Positions 1-10,315 are shown, counted from the stretch's first letter. The stretch is DNA of 39,569 nucleotides from a bacterium (GCA_021798015.1 JAJZYP010000006.1:1-39569); one strand, 5' to 3'. Made by a program: numbers and translations. The notes: a model not told the origin generated them from the letters alone.

Positions 1-2
1 TT

Positions 3-413
3 TTTGTATTTTTGGGCGTTGTGGTAGAGCTGGCAAATTTAAATTGGGAGTTTTTTGATAGATTTTTTATAATAATTGTCCTGATTATTTTATCCCGCTA
101 TATTGCGGTATGGATAGCTTTTAAATTGGGGAACAATAAAAAGATAAAAGATGCGCCGCTCACCTCGAAAGAGGAACGGTTCTTTATGCTCTCGATGATT
201 GGAAGGGCTTTGGCAACCGCTATTATGGCTTATATGCCTTTAAACGCCGGAATCCCAGGAACATCTACATTTCCCGAATATGCTTTTTTGGTAATCATAA
301 CCACTAATATATTACTTACAATCGGAGTTTTTATATACAGTAAAAAGGTTAAAAACATTGCTCCACAAACAATTGACACAAACTTGAATAAAACCGCCGA
401 AACAAATCAGTAA
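3..413 (+). CDS. Na+/H+ antiporter, CPA1/NhaP-like, C-terminal part (cut by window edge)
   Basis: The reading frame is open to the left edge, so only the C-terminal part is visible, about 136 residues. It reads FVFLGVVVELANL, then a hydrophobic helix (FFIIIVLIILSRYIAVW), a conserved-looking MIGRALATAIMAYMPL segment followed by GIPGT, and a last helix (FLVIITTNILLTIGVFIYS) before a polar tail. The G-R-x-L-A-T-A segment, a proline-glycine turn and a final membrane helix resemble the end of CPA1 cation/proton antiporters. Family assignment is from recalled pattern only. The TTG at 12 is an internal codon rather than the real start. A hairpin terminator follows directly. It converges on hppA and is not part of the sulfur operon. 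Confidence 0.55.
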   Translation, partial: FVFLGVVVELANLNWEFFDRFFIIIVLIILSRYIAVWIAFKLGNNKKIKDAPLTSKEERFFMLSMIGRALATAIMAYMPLNAGIPGTSTFPEYAFLVIITTNILLTIGVFIYSKKVKNIAPQTIDTNLNKTAETNQ

Positions 414-418
414 AAATA

Positions 419-448
419 AAAAGGGTGGTGATTTGAACCCACCCTTTT
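419..448. terminator. Bidirectional hairpin terminator between antiporter and hppA
   Basis: Arms AAAAGGGTGG (419-428) and CCACCCTTTT (439-448) are perfectly complementary with a 10-nt loop, and they give an A-tract on one side and a T-tract on the other. It lies 5 bases after the antiporter stop and could end transcription from both directions. Confidence 0.7.
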
Positions 449-456
449 GACAAACT

Positions 457-528
457 GGAGTCATGTTTTAATATTTAACACTCGTTTCAACATTCTCTCC
501 ACCCCGTTAAATGTTGAGACCTGACTCC
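457..528. other. Nested inverted repeats downstream of hppA
   Basis: An outer pair GGAGTCA (457-463) / TGACTCC (522-528) encloses an inner pair GTTTCAACATT (484-494) / AATGTTGAGAC (510-520, one G-T wobble) with a 15-nt loop. It lies just past the hppA stop, so the hppA transcript would end in a folded structure. It could be a 3'-protective or terminator-like element. No coding sense is apparent. Confidence 0.4.
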
Positions 529-552
529 TTAAATCCGTAATCCCTGTTTAGA

Positions 553-2625
553 TTAATGCCATAATATTAAAACTATCGGGATTATTAAGATAGTAAAAAT
601 GTTTACAACTTTTATCATAGGGTTTATAGCAGGTCCAGCTGTATCTTTAGAAGGATCACCCACCGTATCGCCTGTTACGGCTGCTTTATGAGCCTCGCTG
701 CCTTTCCCGCCATATAAACCTTTTTCTATAAGTTTTTTTGCATTATCCCATGCCGCTCCGCCGCTTGTCATAGAGATAGCAACAAAAAGCCCCGATATGA
801 TAGTTCCTAATAATAATCCGCCTAATACCTGCGGACCAAGCGTTAAACCAAAAACTATAGGGGCTGCAATTGGTATAAATGCGGGTAAAATCATCTGCCT
901 AAGCGAGGATTTCGTAACTATATCGACACATTTGCCATACTCGGGTTTTCCTGTCCCCTCCATAATTCCGGGAATTTCTTTAAACTGTCTTCTAACCTCG
1001 ACGACTATGTCGCCGGCAGCCTTTCCCACCGCTTTCATAGCAAGCGATGCAAAAAGATATGGGAGCATGGCGCCTAAGAAAAGCCCTACCAGAACCCCAG
1101 GCTGTGAAATCGAAAATGAAAAATGTACAGCACCTTTTTCTATTAATCTCGCATATTCGCTAAAAAGCACGATTGCGGCAAGGGCAGCCGAACCGATTGC
1201 ATAACCCTTGGTTACCGCTTTTGTAGTATTGCCCACGGCATCAAGAGCATCGGTGGTTTCTCTCACATCGCCGGGAAGTTCGCTCATTTCAGCAATGCCG
1301 CCCGCATTATCGGTAATGGGACCAAACGAATCTACCGCTATTACCATCCCAGCCATAGAAAGCATACTGGAGGCGGCAATCGCAACTCCGTAAAAACCGG
1401 CAAAATGATAGGAAAGAAGAATAGCAAAGACAATTGCAATAACAGGAAGCGCCGTGGATATTTGACCGACGGCAAGCCCCGCTATAATATTTGTTGCATG
1501 TCCTGTGGTTGATGCCTTAGCAATCGTCTTGACAGGAGAAAAACTTGTGGATGTAAAATAATCGGTAATAACTATTATCAGTGCCGTTAAAACAAGTCCT
1601 ACAATTGCCGAATAAAAATAGTCAAGGGGTGAATATTGACCCACGCCTTTCATAAAATTCACAGTAAAAAAGTAATAAAATATTGCGGAAATTATACCTG
1701 TCGCAAACAATCCCTTATATAGACCCTGCATAATCTTTTCTTTTGTAGGAGCACTTACGAAAAAAACACCTATTATTGAGGTAAATACGGCAATGCCACC
1801 AAGTAAGAGAGGATATAAAATAGCCTTCATTAATTCGTGACTGCCATAATTTTGAAAAATTGAAAAAGCTAAAAGCATTGATGCGATTATTGTCACGGCA
1901 AAAGTTTCGAAAACATCTGCTGCCATACCTGCGCAATCCCCTACATTATCTCCAACCTGGTCAGCTATAACCGCGGGATTTCTAGGGTCGTCTTCGGGTA
2001 TTCCCGCCTCAACCTTACCGACAAGGTCTGCGCCGACATCCGCCGCTTTAGTATAAATACCGCCGCCTAACCTTGCGAACACACTTATAAGACTGCATCC
2101 AAAAGCAAAACCTATTAACGAATTTACAACCCCGCCAATAGTGCCTGTTATAGAATATGTTATAAGCGAAAAGAGTGATATTCCTAAAACTCCAAGACCC
2201 AAGACCATGAGTCCTGTAACTGAACCACCTTTAAAGGCAAACTGTAACGCAGGCTTAAGACCTTTGTGGGCTATTTGTGCTGTCCTTACATTTGCCCTTA
2301 CCGCATTAAACATTCCTAAATAACCTGCAAGGGCAGATAAGATAGCTCCCAACAAAAAACCCGATGCCGTTAAGATTCCGAACTGCGGTATCCATATTCC
2401 TCCTATAAGTATCAACGCGAAAATAATTATCCCGACAATAGCCACAGTTCTATACTGCCTGTTAAGAAAAGCCGTTGCCCCTTCTTGAATTGCTTTGGCA
2501 ATTTGCTTCATCCTTTCTGAACCTTCTTCATGTTTTAACGCCCATATAGTAATAGATATGCTGTATATAACCGCTACTATACCAGCAATAATCCCGAAAA
2601 TCATAGCGCCATAGAAGACATTCAT
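553..2625 (-). CDS. hppA: Membrane proton-translocating pyrophosphatase (K+-independent type)
   Basis: It hydrolyses PPi and exports H+ across the inner membrane. It is a polytopic protein of about 690 aa, the normal family length. The substrate-binding signature [16 protein letters not shown] followed by [19 protein letters not shown] is present, as is the second acidic motif near the C-terminus ([18 protein letters not shown]). The coupling-site segment reads [10 protein letters not shown]. Lys at this site, where K+-dependent enzymes have Ala, marks the K+-independent H+-pumping class. The ATG at 2625 was chosen over an upstream TTG because an AGGGGG Shine-Dalgarno lies 7 nt before it. It is the last gene of the sat-apr-qmo transcript, 57 bases after qmoC. 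That makes biochemical sense: Sat releases PPi, whose removal pulls sulfate activation forward. Confidence 0.97.
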   Translation of the reverse strand: MNVFYGAMIFGIIAGIVAVIYSISITIWALKHEEGSERMKQIAKAIQEGATAFLNRQYRTVAIVGIIIFALILIGGIWIPQFGILTASGFLLGAILSALAGYLGMFNAVRANVRTAQIAHKGLKPALQFAFKGGSVTGLMVLGLGVLGISLFSLITYSITGTIGGVVNSLIGFAFGCSLISVFARLGGGIYTKAADVGADLVGKVEAGIPEDDPRNPAVIADQVGDNVGDCAGMAADVFETFAVTIIASMLLAFSIFQNYGSHELMKAILYPLLLGGIAVFTSIIGVFFVSAPTKEKIMQGLYKGLFATGIISAIFYYFFTVNFMKGVGQYSPLDYFYSAIVGLVLTALIIVITDYFTSTSFSPVKTIAKASTTGHATNIIAGLAVGQISTALPVIAIVFAILLSYHFAGFYGVAIAASSMLSMAGMVIAVDSFGPITDNAGGIAEMSELPGDVRETTDALDAVGNTTKAVTKGYAIGSAALAAIVLFSEYARLIEKGAVHFSFSISQPGVLVGLFLGAMLPYLFASLAMKAVGKAAGDIVVEVRRQFKEIPGIMEGTGKPEYGKCVDIVTKSSLRQMILPAFIPIAAPIVFGLTLGPQVLGGLLLGTIISGLFVAISMTSGGAAWDNAKKLIEKGLYGGKGSEAHKAAVTGDTVGDPSKDTAGPAINPMIKVVNIFTILIIPIVLILWH

Positions 2626-2682
2626 AACCAACCCCCTAATTAAAATTTAATGAGTTTAAAATTAAACAAATGGCTATATAAA

Positions 2683-3855
2683 TTAATCAATTCCCGCGCT
2701 TTCCATGTTTTTAGCCTTCTCTTTTAAATTTGCAAAATAAATTCCCATAGGCCTGTATGCTAAATGCGACCATTTAGAAAATGGCACCTCTATTACTAAC
2801 ATCGGGAATAAAATTAACAAATGAATCAAATATAAATAAAACATCCATGGAACAGGATACTTATATACTATGGCAACACGCAATATAATTCCGGTAAGAC
2901 CTGTTAAAAATAGCAGTATTATAAACATCCAGTCGGTGTGATGGGAAAACTTGCTTCTTTCTATCTTTTTGGTAAGCCTTTTAATCACAAAATAAATAGT
3001 GCCAAACATAAGCCCTATGCTGGCAAAATAATCAAATAAGACTATATGAAGGACAGGAAGGCTGTTTTCTTTTTGAAACCAATCTAAAAAGAAGACGATT
3101 CCCACAAATAAAGCAACATAACTTATCATAAGAAAAAGATGCGTTAGCCAGAAATTATACTTTCCGTCCATAAGTTTTTTATAGAAAGGTTCCTTGCCGT
3201 CATCGCATTTTGCATACCTATACTGCGTAAAAAAATTAAAAATGAGCGACCATGCTTCCGTGAAATAAAGTTTTATAGGAATTTTCACACTCTTATCGCT
3301 TAAAACGGTTTTATTATACATATTGTATATAAAGGATGTAAGAATAACCGCAAGAAATACGGTCATCGGCCAATCAAAGAAATAGTCTATTTTTTCGGGG
3401 GATACTAACTGATTTAACGAAACCCCGCTCGCCGGGGATAAACCAAAAAGTATGGTCCATTCAATAAATACGATGAGCGCTACGATAAATAAGGCAATAT
3501 ATTCGGCATATTTGGACTTATATAAAAGTTTAGAAATTCCGGTCCAGTCATAAGCGCTTATTAGAAAGCGGCGAAGCGACATCATCAATTCCCCCGGCTC
3601 TGCTTTTCTTGGACAATTTTTGGAACACTCACCGCAGTAATAACATAGCCAAGGGTTCAAATCGCCGACTAATTGTTCCTTTAATCCCCAACCTGATAAT
3701 ATCATCTCCTTTCTGGGAAATGGTCTGTCTTCCGTTGATAATGGACAGACAGCGGAACAGGTACCGCACTGGAAACATTTCTTAAAATTGCTTTCACCTA
3801 TATTTTTTATATAGCTTACCAGTTCATTGTCGGTCTTTATTTTAGTATTTTCCAA
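2683..3855 (-). CDS. qmoC: QmoC, quinone-interacting membrane oxidoreductase subunit C
   Basis: This is a fusion of an HdrC-like ferredoxin domain and an HdrE/NarI-like cytochrome b membrane domain. Residues 27-37 (CFQCGTCSAVC) and 71-81 (CYYCGECSKNC) are two [4Fe-4S] motifs. The rest has about six hydrophobic segments with histidines suitable for haem b. The Qmo complex passes electrons from menaquinol to AprBA. The start is a TTG (3855) with an AGGAGG Shine-Dalgarno 7 nt upstream, giving MENTK. qmoB ends 12 bases upstream, so the two are transcriptionally and probably translationally linked. Length of 390 aa is typical. Confidence 0.95.
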   Translation of the reverse strand: MENTKIKTDNELVSYIKNIGESNFKKCFQCGTCSAVCPLSTEDRPFPRKEMILSGWGLKEQLVGDLNPWLCYYCGECSKNCPRKAEPGELMMSLRRFLISAYDWTGISKLLYKSKYAEYIALFIVALIVFIEWTILFGLSPASGVSLNQLVSPEKIDYFFDWPMTVFLAVILTSFIYNMYNKTVLSDKSVKIPIKLYFTEAWSLIFNFFTQYRYAKCDDGKEPFYKKLMDGKYNFWLTHLFLMISYVALFVGIVFFLDWFQKENSLPVLHIVLFDYFASIGLMFGTIYFVIKRLTKKIERSKFSHHTDWMFIILLFLTGLTGIILRVAIVYKYPVPWMFYLYLIHLLILFPMLVIEVPFSKWSHLAYRPMGIYFANLKEKAKNMESAGID

Positions 3856-3867
3856 TTTAACCTCCTA

Positions 3868-6171
3868 TTAAAAACCTTTATATGGATTAGGCCCAAGTGA
3901 TTTTATCTTATCAACAAAATCGCTCACAATTTCGGGCAGTTTCATATAGTCCGAAAATTCAAGCTGAATCTGTCTAACTCTTTCAGCCTCTAAAACAAGC
4001 CTTGTCAGAGTTTCCTGAAGATTTACCAGTCTATAAGATGCAAGTTCGGAGCCCTTTACGAAATGGCACTGATAATCGTCTCCATATTTACAACCTAATA
4101 ACAATATTCCGTCTATACCCTTCGAGAGCGCATCGGCATACCAAACATTATTAATGGAGCCAAGACACCTGACAGGTATAACCCGAATGTTTGACGATAA
4201 ATTTATCTTATTAATGCCCAATATATCAAGTGCCGGATATGCATCGTTTTCACAGGCGAATACCAATATTCTATAATTTTCATCGGTCGGGTCTTCCGGA
4301 ACATAAATACTTTTTATCATAGAACCTATAATATCGGGAGAATAATTCTTAAAAGATATAATTCTGACAGGGCATGCGCCCATACAGACGCCGCATCTTC
4401 TACACCTTTCCGGATTGGGCTTTGGGGTGCCTTTTTCATCCTCGTCTATTGCCCCAAATGGACACTCTTCGGTGCATCTTTTACACTGCGTACACCTGGG
4501 TAGGTCAAAAAACGGGTAAGTCATGTCGTTTGAGCGAGGGTGAACTGCCCTGCCCCTTGAAGTCTGTTCGATACATTGAATTGCTTTTAGAGTCGCCCCT
4601 TTTGCATCGTCAACGGAAAAAACGGCATCCATCGGCGCTCTCACGGAACCTGCAGGGTATATTCCCGTTCTTCTCGATTCATAAGGAAAACAGATAAAAT
4701 TAGAATCGGGGAATCCGTAAATCAGGTCAGGCATTTCTTTACCCTGTCTATATGTAAGATTAAGTATTCCGCTTTTATTTGGTGAAATCGATGCGCTCGT
4801 GGCTGTTGCCGCGCATGATGCGCCATTAGCCGTGCTATCGTTATTTAACTCCAATTTTATTTCCGGATCGGTTATAAAGTCGCCTGAATTTGGAACCATC
4901 CCTGATGCTAAAACTAACATATCGACATCTAAATCGATATCTCCGCCAAAAAGGGTATCTTTTACCTTAAGGTTGATAATATTATTGCCTTTATCAAAAG
5001 ATACATCCGAAATAACACCCTTTATCATAAACAAACCTTCATCATTCTGCATCTTCCTGTAAAAATTCTCATATTCACCCGGTGTTCTAATATCTTTATA
5101 AATTATATATACATTTGCATCAGGATTATTTTTTCTAAATAAGGCAGCCTCCTTAAGCGATGACATACAGCAAACGGTTGAACAATAAGGCAAATGATTT
5201 TCATCTCTGGAACCGGCGCATTGTATAAAGGCAATAGACTTAACACTTTCACCGTTAGATTTTCTCTTTATGATAAAATTTTCATTTTTACCGTCCTGAT
5301 ATAAATCCGAGTAAAGTTCTTCAAGCTCCACATTGGTCAAAATATCAGGGGTTAAACCATAACCTAAATAGTCTAAATTTTTTGCATCGTACGGTTTCCA
5401 TCCTGTTGCAACTATAATGGCACCGATGTTCTCATTTATAATACCTATTTTATTGCTTTCGTCTGCGGATTCTATTTCTGCGTTAAATCTTCCCGGAGCA
5501 CCGGAAATAGATCTTATTTTTGAATTCTTATAAATTTTGATATTTTTAGAATTTTCAACCCCATCTATGAGTTCATCCAAGCCATTTTTTATATAAATAT
5601 TTTTATCAAAAGGGGGATTGGTCTCCCATTTTTTATATTTTGAATAAGGAAAACCGCCCAGGTTAGATTTTTTTTCAACCAAAACAACATTATAACCCGC
5701 TTTTGCAGAATTTATTGCAGAATTAAGCCCTGTAACACCCCCTCCAACAACTAAAACGGTTTTATTTAAATTTTGAATAAGAGGCTCGGGAAAAGATGCC
5801 TTCTTAGCTCTGGCAATACCCATTCCAATATAGTCTTCGGCAAGAAGCTGCGTATTATTATCATTTGGGGGACTTACCCAGATAACATGTTCTCGAAGAT
5901 TAACTCTTTCGGTATGGATTGTTAACGGGTCAAAATTAAACACATCCTGCTTTGCCCTCATAGAACATGCCGCTATAACTATCTTATTAATTGACTTTTC
6001 GTTTATATCTTTTTTTATAAGGTTAATACCCTCTTCTCCGCAAAGAAATTCGCTGCCCATACAAACTTGAGGTTTATAAGAATCTTTAGCGGTATTTATT
6101 AGCCTTTCGATATTAAGACTTTTTCCTATATCGCATCCCGAACAGATATAAACCCCTACATTGTTATCCAT
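3868..6171 (-). CDS. qmoB: QmoB, HdrA-like flavoprotein with MvhD-like C-terminus
   Basis: It is a 767-aa soluble subunit of the Qmo complex. The N-terminus has the QmoB/HdrA signature VYICSGCDIGKSLNIE. A dinucleotide fold (VVGGGVTGLNSAINSAKAG, about residue 140) binds FAD. A ferredoxin domain near residues 560-610 has CTQCKRCTEECP and CRRCGVCMGACP. The C-terminal part, with cysteines in FACEND, PVRCLGS and LLGCKYGDDYQC, is MvhD/HdrD-like and would carry a [2Fe-2S] cluster. Such subunits in Hdr-type complexes can take part in flavin-based electron bifurcation. A short Ser/Ala/Thr/Asn-rich stretch around residues 445-470 looks like a lineage-specific loop. Confidence 0.95.
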   Translation of the reverse strand: MDNNVGVYICSGCDIGKSLNIERLINTAKDSYKPQVCMGSEFLCGEEGINLIKKDINEKSINKIVIAACSMRAKQDVFNFDPLTIHTERVNLREHVIWVSPPNDNNTQLLAEDYIGMGIARAKKASFPEPLIQNLNKTVLVVGGGVTGLNSAINSAKAGYNVVLVEKKSNLGGFPYSKYKKWETNPPFDKNIYIKNGLDELIDGVENSKNIKIYKNSKIRSISGAPGRFNAEIESADESNKIGIINENIGAIIVATGWKPYDAKNLDYLGYGLTPDILTNVELEELYSDLYQDGKNENFIIKRKSNGESVKSIAFIQCAGSRDENHLPYCSTVCCMSSLKEAALFRKNNPDANVYIIYKDIRTPGEYENFYRKMQNDEGLFMIKGVISDVSFDKGNNIINLKVKDTLFGGDIDLDVDMLVLASGMVPNSGDFITDPEIKLELNNDSTANGASCAATATSASISPNKSGILNLTYRQGKEMPDLIYGFPDSNFICFPYESRRTGIYPAGSVRAPMDAVFSVDDAKGATLKAIQCIEQTSRGRAVHPRSNDMTYPFFDLPRCTQCKRCTEECPFGAIDEDEKGTPKPNPERCRRCGVCMGACPVRIISFKNYSPDIIGSMIKSIYVPEDPTDENYRILVFACENDAYPALDILGINKINLSSNIRVIPVRCLGSINNVWYADALSKGIDGILLLGCKYGDDYQCHFVKGSELASYRLVNLQETLTRLVLEAERVRQIQLEFSDYMKLPEIVSDFVDKIKSLGPNPYKGF

Positions 6172-6286
6172 TATTATGTTACCCCTCTTTACAAATAAAT
6201 CTTTTCGCTCTTTTTAGCCGAACAGGCCAAAATATATATCTACATAGCCCTAAATGCCCTAACCCTTAAAATAATCGTAAACAAGC

Positions 6287-7600
6287 CTATCCATTGCCCT
6301 TTCTATAACTGTATTGAAGAACGGAAAGTGCCGAGGATGTTGCGGATTGACCGGACGCATAAACATCTAAAGGAAATTTTGAAACGCCTGCCGAAAAAAT
6401 GCCGTTTAACCCGTCCTGCTTAAATATAAAGCCGTTTTCATCAATATCTATATTTAAACCTTCGCTTATTTTTATGTCCTGTAAATCATCTTTAATATTT
6501 GGGACCATTCCAACTGCCAAAACAACCATTTCAGCCTTAACTTTCATTTTTTTTCCTGAAAGCATATCTTCAACATCAAATATAAGATCATTTGATGATG
6601 TTTCTTCCGAAATTTTTCCTACCACACCTTTGTTAAACTTAATATTTTTATCGCAAGTAGCTTTATTAAGAAAATTTTCGTATCTTCCTGGTGTTCTTAA
6701 ATCGATGTAAAAAATCGTTGGGCTTGAAGAAGGATTCTTTTCCCGTAAGTAAAGAGCCTGTTTTAAGGATGCCATGCAACAGACGGCAGAGCAATAAGGA
6801 AGATGATTTTCGTTCCTGGAGCCTGCACACTGGATAAAGGCAACATTATTAACCTCCTTATTATCGGACGGTCTTAATATTTTGCCCTTTGTTGGACCGT
6901 TATCGGATGCCAGCCTTTCCATCATAACATTTGTAATAACATTTTTAAATTTACCAAAGCCCAAATTTTCCAATTTTTCAATGTTATATGGCTTCCAGCC
7001 GGAAGCAAAAACTATTGTAGAAACTTTAAGTTCAAAAACATTTTCACTTGCATTAAGATTAATTGCATTATATTTGCAAGCCTCTTCACATTTTTTGCAA
7101 GATGAAAATTGACAATACTTTTCGTCCACCGTAAATTTTAACGGAAATGCAGATATGTTGGAAAGATATATGGCTTTTGTCGTATCCATATCATAATTAA
7201 ACTCGTTTGGTCTATCCTCGGGACAAACACGAGCGCATTCTCCGCATATCGTACAATTATCATTTATAAACTGCGGTTTTTGCCTTATTTTAACTATATA
7301 TCCTGTTCCATTTTTTTCCTTATCAATTTCTTCAACGGTGGAAGAAACAAAAAAATTTATATTTCCCTCCGCAGATGACTTAATGCGCTTAGTATTTATC
7401 TCGAATCCGCAAAATGGCGGACACAACTTCGGAAAATACTTATACATCTGCAAAACCCTTCCACCCAAATAAGGTCTCTTCTCGATAATATATACTTTTT
7501 TATCGGATGCCTCGGTAATTTCAAGTGCGGCTGAAACACCGCTATGGCCTCCGCCTATTATAAGAACCGGATTTTCATTATCATTATTTGACTCGTTCAA
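6287..7600 (-). CDS. qmoA: QmoA, HdrA-like FAD subunit
   Basis: It is a 437-aa flavoprotein partner of QmoB. The N-terminal Rossmann motif LIIGGGHSGVSAALEITEA is followed by a PYLGGRVLQMYKYFPKLCPP segment conserved in QmoA. Ferredoxin-type cysteines sit at CTICGECARVCP and CQFSSCKKCEEAC. A CAGSRNENHLPYCSAVCC segment, also present in QmoB, is typical of HdrA-like proteins. The start is TTG at 7600 with GGAGA 9 nt upstream. A further 115-base gap without features separates it from qmoB. The order qmoA-qmoB-qmoC behind aprBA is the usual one in sulfate reducers. Confidence 0.95.
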   Translation of the reverse strand: MNESNNDNENPVLIIGGGHSGVSAALEITEASDKKVYIIEKRPYLGGRVLQMYKYFPKLCPPFCGFEINTKRIKSSAEGNINFFVSSTVEEIDKEKNGTGYIVKIRQKPQFINDNCTICGECARVCPEDRPNEFNYDMDTTKAIYLSNISAFPLKFTVDEKYCQFSSCKKCEEACKYNAINLNASENVFELKVSTIVFASGWKPYNIEKLENLGFGKFKNVITNVMMERLASDNGPTKGKILRPSDNKEVNNVAFIQCAGSRNENHLPYCSAVCCMASLKQALYLREKNPSSSPTIFYIDLRTPGRYENFLNKATCDKNIKFNKGVVGKISEETSSNDLIFDVEDMLSGKKMKVKAEMVVLAVGMVPNIKDDLQDIKISEGLNIDIDENGFIFKQDGLNGIFSAGVSKFPLDVYASGQSATSSALSVLQYSYRKGNG

Positions 7601-7758
7601 CTTTAAATCTCCATTGCTATTTGATTAATTACCATAAGATTTAATTATATTCCCCTCCCCTTAAATGTTTCCAGGGAACTTCGTCCCACGCATGCATCTT
7701 GACTTCGCACGCCTAAGGCACAGGCGGGGGGAGTACCCTCAGGCATATCAGATGCGCT

Positions 7759-7789
7759 AAGTTCCCCTCCCGCAAGGAGAGGGGAACTT
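7759..7789. terminator. GC-rich hairpin between aprA and qmoA
   Basis: Arms AAGTTCCCCTC (7759-7769) and GAGGGGAACTT (7779-7789) pair perfectly with a 9-nt loop. On the minus strand it follows the aprA stop by about 35 bases and could attenuate transcription into qmo or protect the upstream mRNA end. It shares the CCCCTCCC/GGGAGGGG core with the hairpin at 10316-10336. The surrounding 7601-7824 interval holds no gene. Confidence 0.5.
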
Positions 7790-7824
7790 TTAGAGTATTA
7801 TAGCAATCAAATTACCTTAAATTC

Positions 7825-9750
7825 TTAATTTTTTGGAACTAATTCCACATAAGGCTTTTTGAATACGTCAGGTTGTCCCGTTGCCTTATTAAGTTTAGAA
7901 TTAACAAAGACCTTCCAGTTTTGTTCGTCCAATTTAGGATAGTCCATTCTGTAATAGAAACCTGGGTATCTTGTTTCCTGTCTAAATAAAACATGTCTTA
8001 AATGAAGTTCTCCGACAACAGACCTGTGATAGTTTTCCCATGCCCTCATCAACTCATGTAAATTGGCTGCTGCAAGTTTTGGAGCATCTGCTTTAAGCCT
8101 GTTTAAAAGGTCTAATCCTCTTAAAAGGCTTGCCTCGCTTGTTCTGTAAAATGTTGAAGTGCCTGCAACATATTCATCCATAAGTTTATTTAATCTAAAC
8201 AAATAAAGTCTTGGCTTAATATAGTTTGGATTAACATTTGGCTCGGTAGAATAATCCTTAAATTTTTCAAATGTAATCATCGGACCGTAAATTTCTTCGG
8301 CAAGGGTTTTATTGTCAGTGTGAACAGTCGGTGTATAACCTGAATCGTCTAATATAAACCTCACTGCAGATTTTGCGGCCATTCTTCCCTCGGTATAAGA
8401 ACCGGATGAGAATTTATGACCCGAAGCTCCGACACCGTCTCCAGCGGTAAAAAGCCCGTTAACGGTTGTCATACGGTTATAACCCCAGTGCCACTCTTTA
8501 GGCGATACATCGGCTGGACCGCTAACCCACATTCCGCAAGCCCCCGCATGCGAACCAAGGAAATACGGTTCTGTCGGCATAACTTCGGAATTTGTCTCTT
8601 GAGGATCTATATCCATTGCAGCCCAGAGTCCCGCCTGAGCAACCGTCATGTCAAGAAAATCTTCCCATGCGTCCGCCTCAAGCGATTTCTTCCTTTTTTC
8701 GGGAAGGGTTTCAAAAAGGGCCTTCATTGCCCCCGAGGTGTTCATATAAAATGGGCCATTACCCTCCAGCCAATCCTTAAGCATAACATGGTTCCAAAGA
8801 CAAGTCGCAGGAACATGGGCAAGCCCGTAAGGCGGATAATCCTTAAGCATTTCTCCCCACTTTTGCATATAATCTTCACCGTGGGCATTTAAAACCCTGG
8901 ATTTGAACAGAGTAAACCAGGCTCCGACAGGACCGTAACCGTCTTTAAACCGGTTAGGAACGAACCTGTTTTCCATTGTTGTCATTTCTGCTCCGGCCTC
9001 ATATCCCATAGCATACGTAGAACCGGCATTCCATATCGCATACCATGTTCTTCCCATACCCTCTGCCTGAGATCTTGGTCTGAAGACGTTAACAGTACCT
9101 CCGCATGCCATTATTACGGCTTTTGCCTTGAATATGTAAATCTTTGCATCCCTTAAGCTAAAGCCTATTGCGCCTGCAACCCTGTTTTCATGCTTTTCGT
9201 CCATAAGAAGCCTTGTTATAAAAACCCTTTCGTAAATATTTTCATCGCCAAGGGCCTTTCTTGCCGCTTCGGCAACCAAAACCTTGTAAGATTCGCCATG
9301 AATCATAATTTGCCATTTTCCTGCCCTGAGCGGTCTGGCCCCTTCTTCGATAGTTCTGGTATCTTCTTCGTCTTCTTTAAATATTGGAAGACCGAATTTC
9401 TCAAATAGTTTAACGGAAGAATCAACATGTCTGCCTACATCATAAATAAGGTCTTCTCTAACTATACCCATAAGGTCGTTTGCAACCATTTTTACATAAT
9501 CTTCCGGCGTATTATCTCCAAGGTATGTATTGATTGCCGAAAGTCCCATTGCAACCGCTCCGCTTCTTTCGATTGCAGCCTTTTCGACTAAGGTTATTTT
9601 CATATCTTTCGGAGCCCATTTTTTTACTTCAAATGCAGCGCCGCATCCTGCCATACCGCCGCCCACTAATAAAAGGTCGGTATTTACTTCTTCTATTGTA
9701 TAATTATTTAAAACATCAGTGCTTGTCATTGAACCTTTTTGTTCAGCCAT
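7825..9750 (-). CDS. aprA: Adenylylsulfate reductase alpha subunit
   Basis: It is the FAD-containing catalytic subunit that converts APS plus two electrons to sulfite and AMP in the cytoplasm, and it can run in reverse. The length of 641 aa is normal. The FAD-binding motif LLLVGGGMAGCGAAFE is near residue 28, followed by EKAAIERSGAVAMGLSAIN, which is typical of AprA. The RPRSQAEGMGRTWYAIWNAG and FTAGDGVGASGHKFSSGSY segments are other hallmark regions. The start follows GGGGAT. It lies 65 bases after aprB and forms the AprBA heterodimer with it. Whether it belongs to the reducer or oxidizer lineage cannot be told by eye. Confidence 0.97.
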   Translation of the reverse strand: MAEQKGSMTSTDVLNNYTIEEVNTDLLLVGGGMAGCGAAFEVKKWAPKDMKITLVEKAAIERSGAVAMGLSAINTYLGDNTPEDYVKMVANDLMGIVREDLIYDVGRHVDSSVKLFEKFGLPIFKEDEEDTRTIEEGARPLRAGKWQIMIHGESYKVLVAEAARKALGDENIYERVFITRLLMDEKHENRVAGAIGFSLRDAKIYIFKAKAVIMACGGTVNVFRPRSQAEGMGRTWYAIWNAGSTYAMGYEAGAEMTTMENRFVPNRFKDGYGPVGAWFTLFKSRVLNAHGEDYMQKWGEMLKDYPPYGLAHVPATCLWNHVMLKDWLEGNGPFYMNTSGAMKALFETLPEKRKKSLEADAWEDFLDMTVAQAGLWAAMDIDPQETNSEVMPTEPYFLGSHAGACGMWVSGPADVSPKEWHWGYNRMTTVNGLFTAGDGVGASGHKFSSGSYTEGRMAAKSAVRFILDDSGYTPTVHTDNKTLAEEIYGPMITFEKFKDYSTEPNVNPNYIKPRLYLFRLNKLMDEYVAGTSTFYRTSEASLLRGLDLLNRLKADAPKLAAANLHELMRAWENYHRSVVGELHLRHVLFRQETRYPGFYYRMDYPKLDEQNWKVFVNSKLNKATGQPDVFKKPYVELVPKN

Positions 9751-9815
9751 AACAAATCATCCCCTTATTTTATAAATTTAGTTTTAATTGCAAAAAAATT
9801 TAATTAATTTTTATA

Positions 9816-10256
9816 TTATTTTTTTGGGACGGCAAGCGTCTTACCTGCCTCAGTGCATAGCAGTTCACTTTTTAAATCTCCCTCATTTACTTCGGGCATT
9901 CCATGATAAGGGTCAATACCTCCTTCAGGTGTGGTTCTAATCGGAAATTTAAATCTTTTAATCTTGCCGTTCCGATATTTTATCGTCCACATTATCGAAT
10001 CGGAACCGCGCATCGGAATAACCGATGAACCCAGCGGGGCAAAATCCTGATAGGCTCTCACCTCGATAGCAGACTGAGGACATATTTTTACACAGCTGTA
10101 ACACTCCCAGCATTGGTCAGGCTCTTGATTATAAGCCTTCATAATATCCTTGTTAAGAACCATAAGATCATTAGGACAGATATACTGACACGCAGTCTTA
10201 TCTCTCCCTTTACAACCATCGCATTTTTCCGTAATTACAAAACTTGGCATTTTCAT
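9816..10256 (-). CDS. aprB: Adenylylsulfate reductase beta subunit
   Basis: It is a ferredoxin-like electron-transfer subunit of 146 aa. Cluster ligands are in CDGCKGRDKTACQYICP (about residues 13-29) and CWECYSCVKICP (about 49-60). The C-terminal part, after the ferredoxin fold, wraps AprA in known structures. An AGGAGG-type ribosome site precedes the ATG. It transfers electrons, probably from QmoABC, to the AprA flavin. It is the second gene of the sat-aprB-aprA-qmoABC-hppA transcript. Confidence 0.97.
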   Translation of the reverse strand: MKMPSFVITEKCDGCKGRDKTACQYICPNDLMVLNKDIMKAYNQEPDQCWECYSCVKICPQSAIEVRAYQDFAPLGSSVIPMRGSDSIMWTIKYRNGKIKRFKFPIRTTPEGGIDPYHGMPEVNEGDLKSELLCTEAGKTLAVPKK

Positions 10257-10315
10257 ACCTCCTCAATTAATATATTATTTATTAAATAAAACAATGTGGT
10301 ATTTACCCTCCCCAA

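Noticed and set aside
8416-8892. Plus-strand open frame of 158 codons inside aprA
   Set aside because: It is antisense to a certain gene and its translation shows no domain or codon logic; it is a shadow frame.
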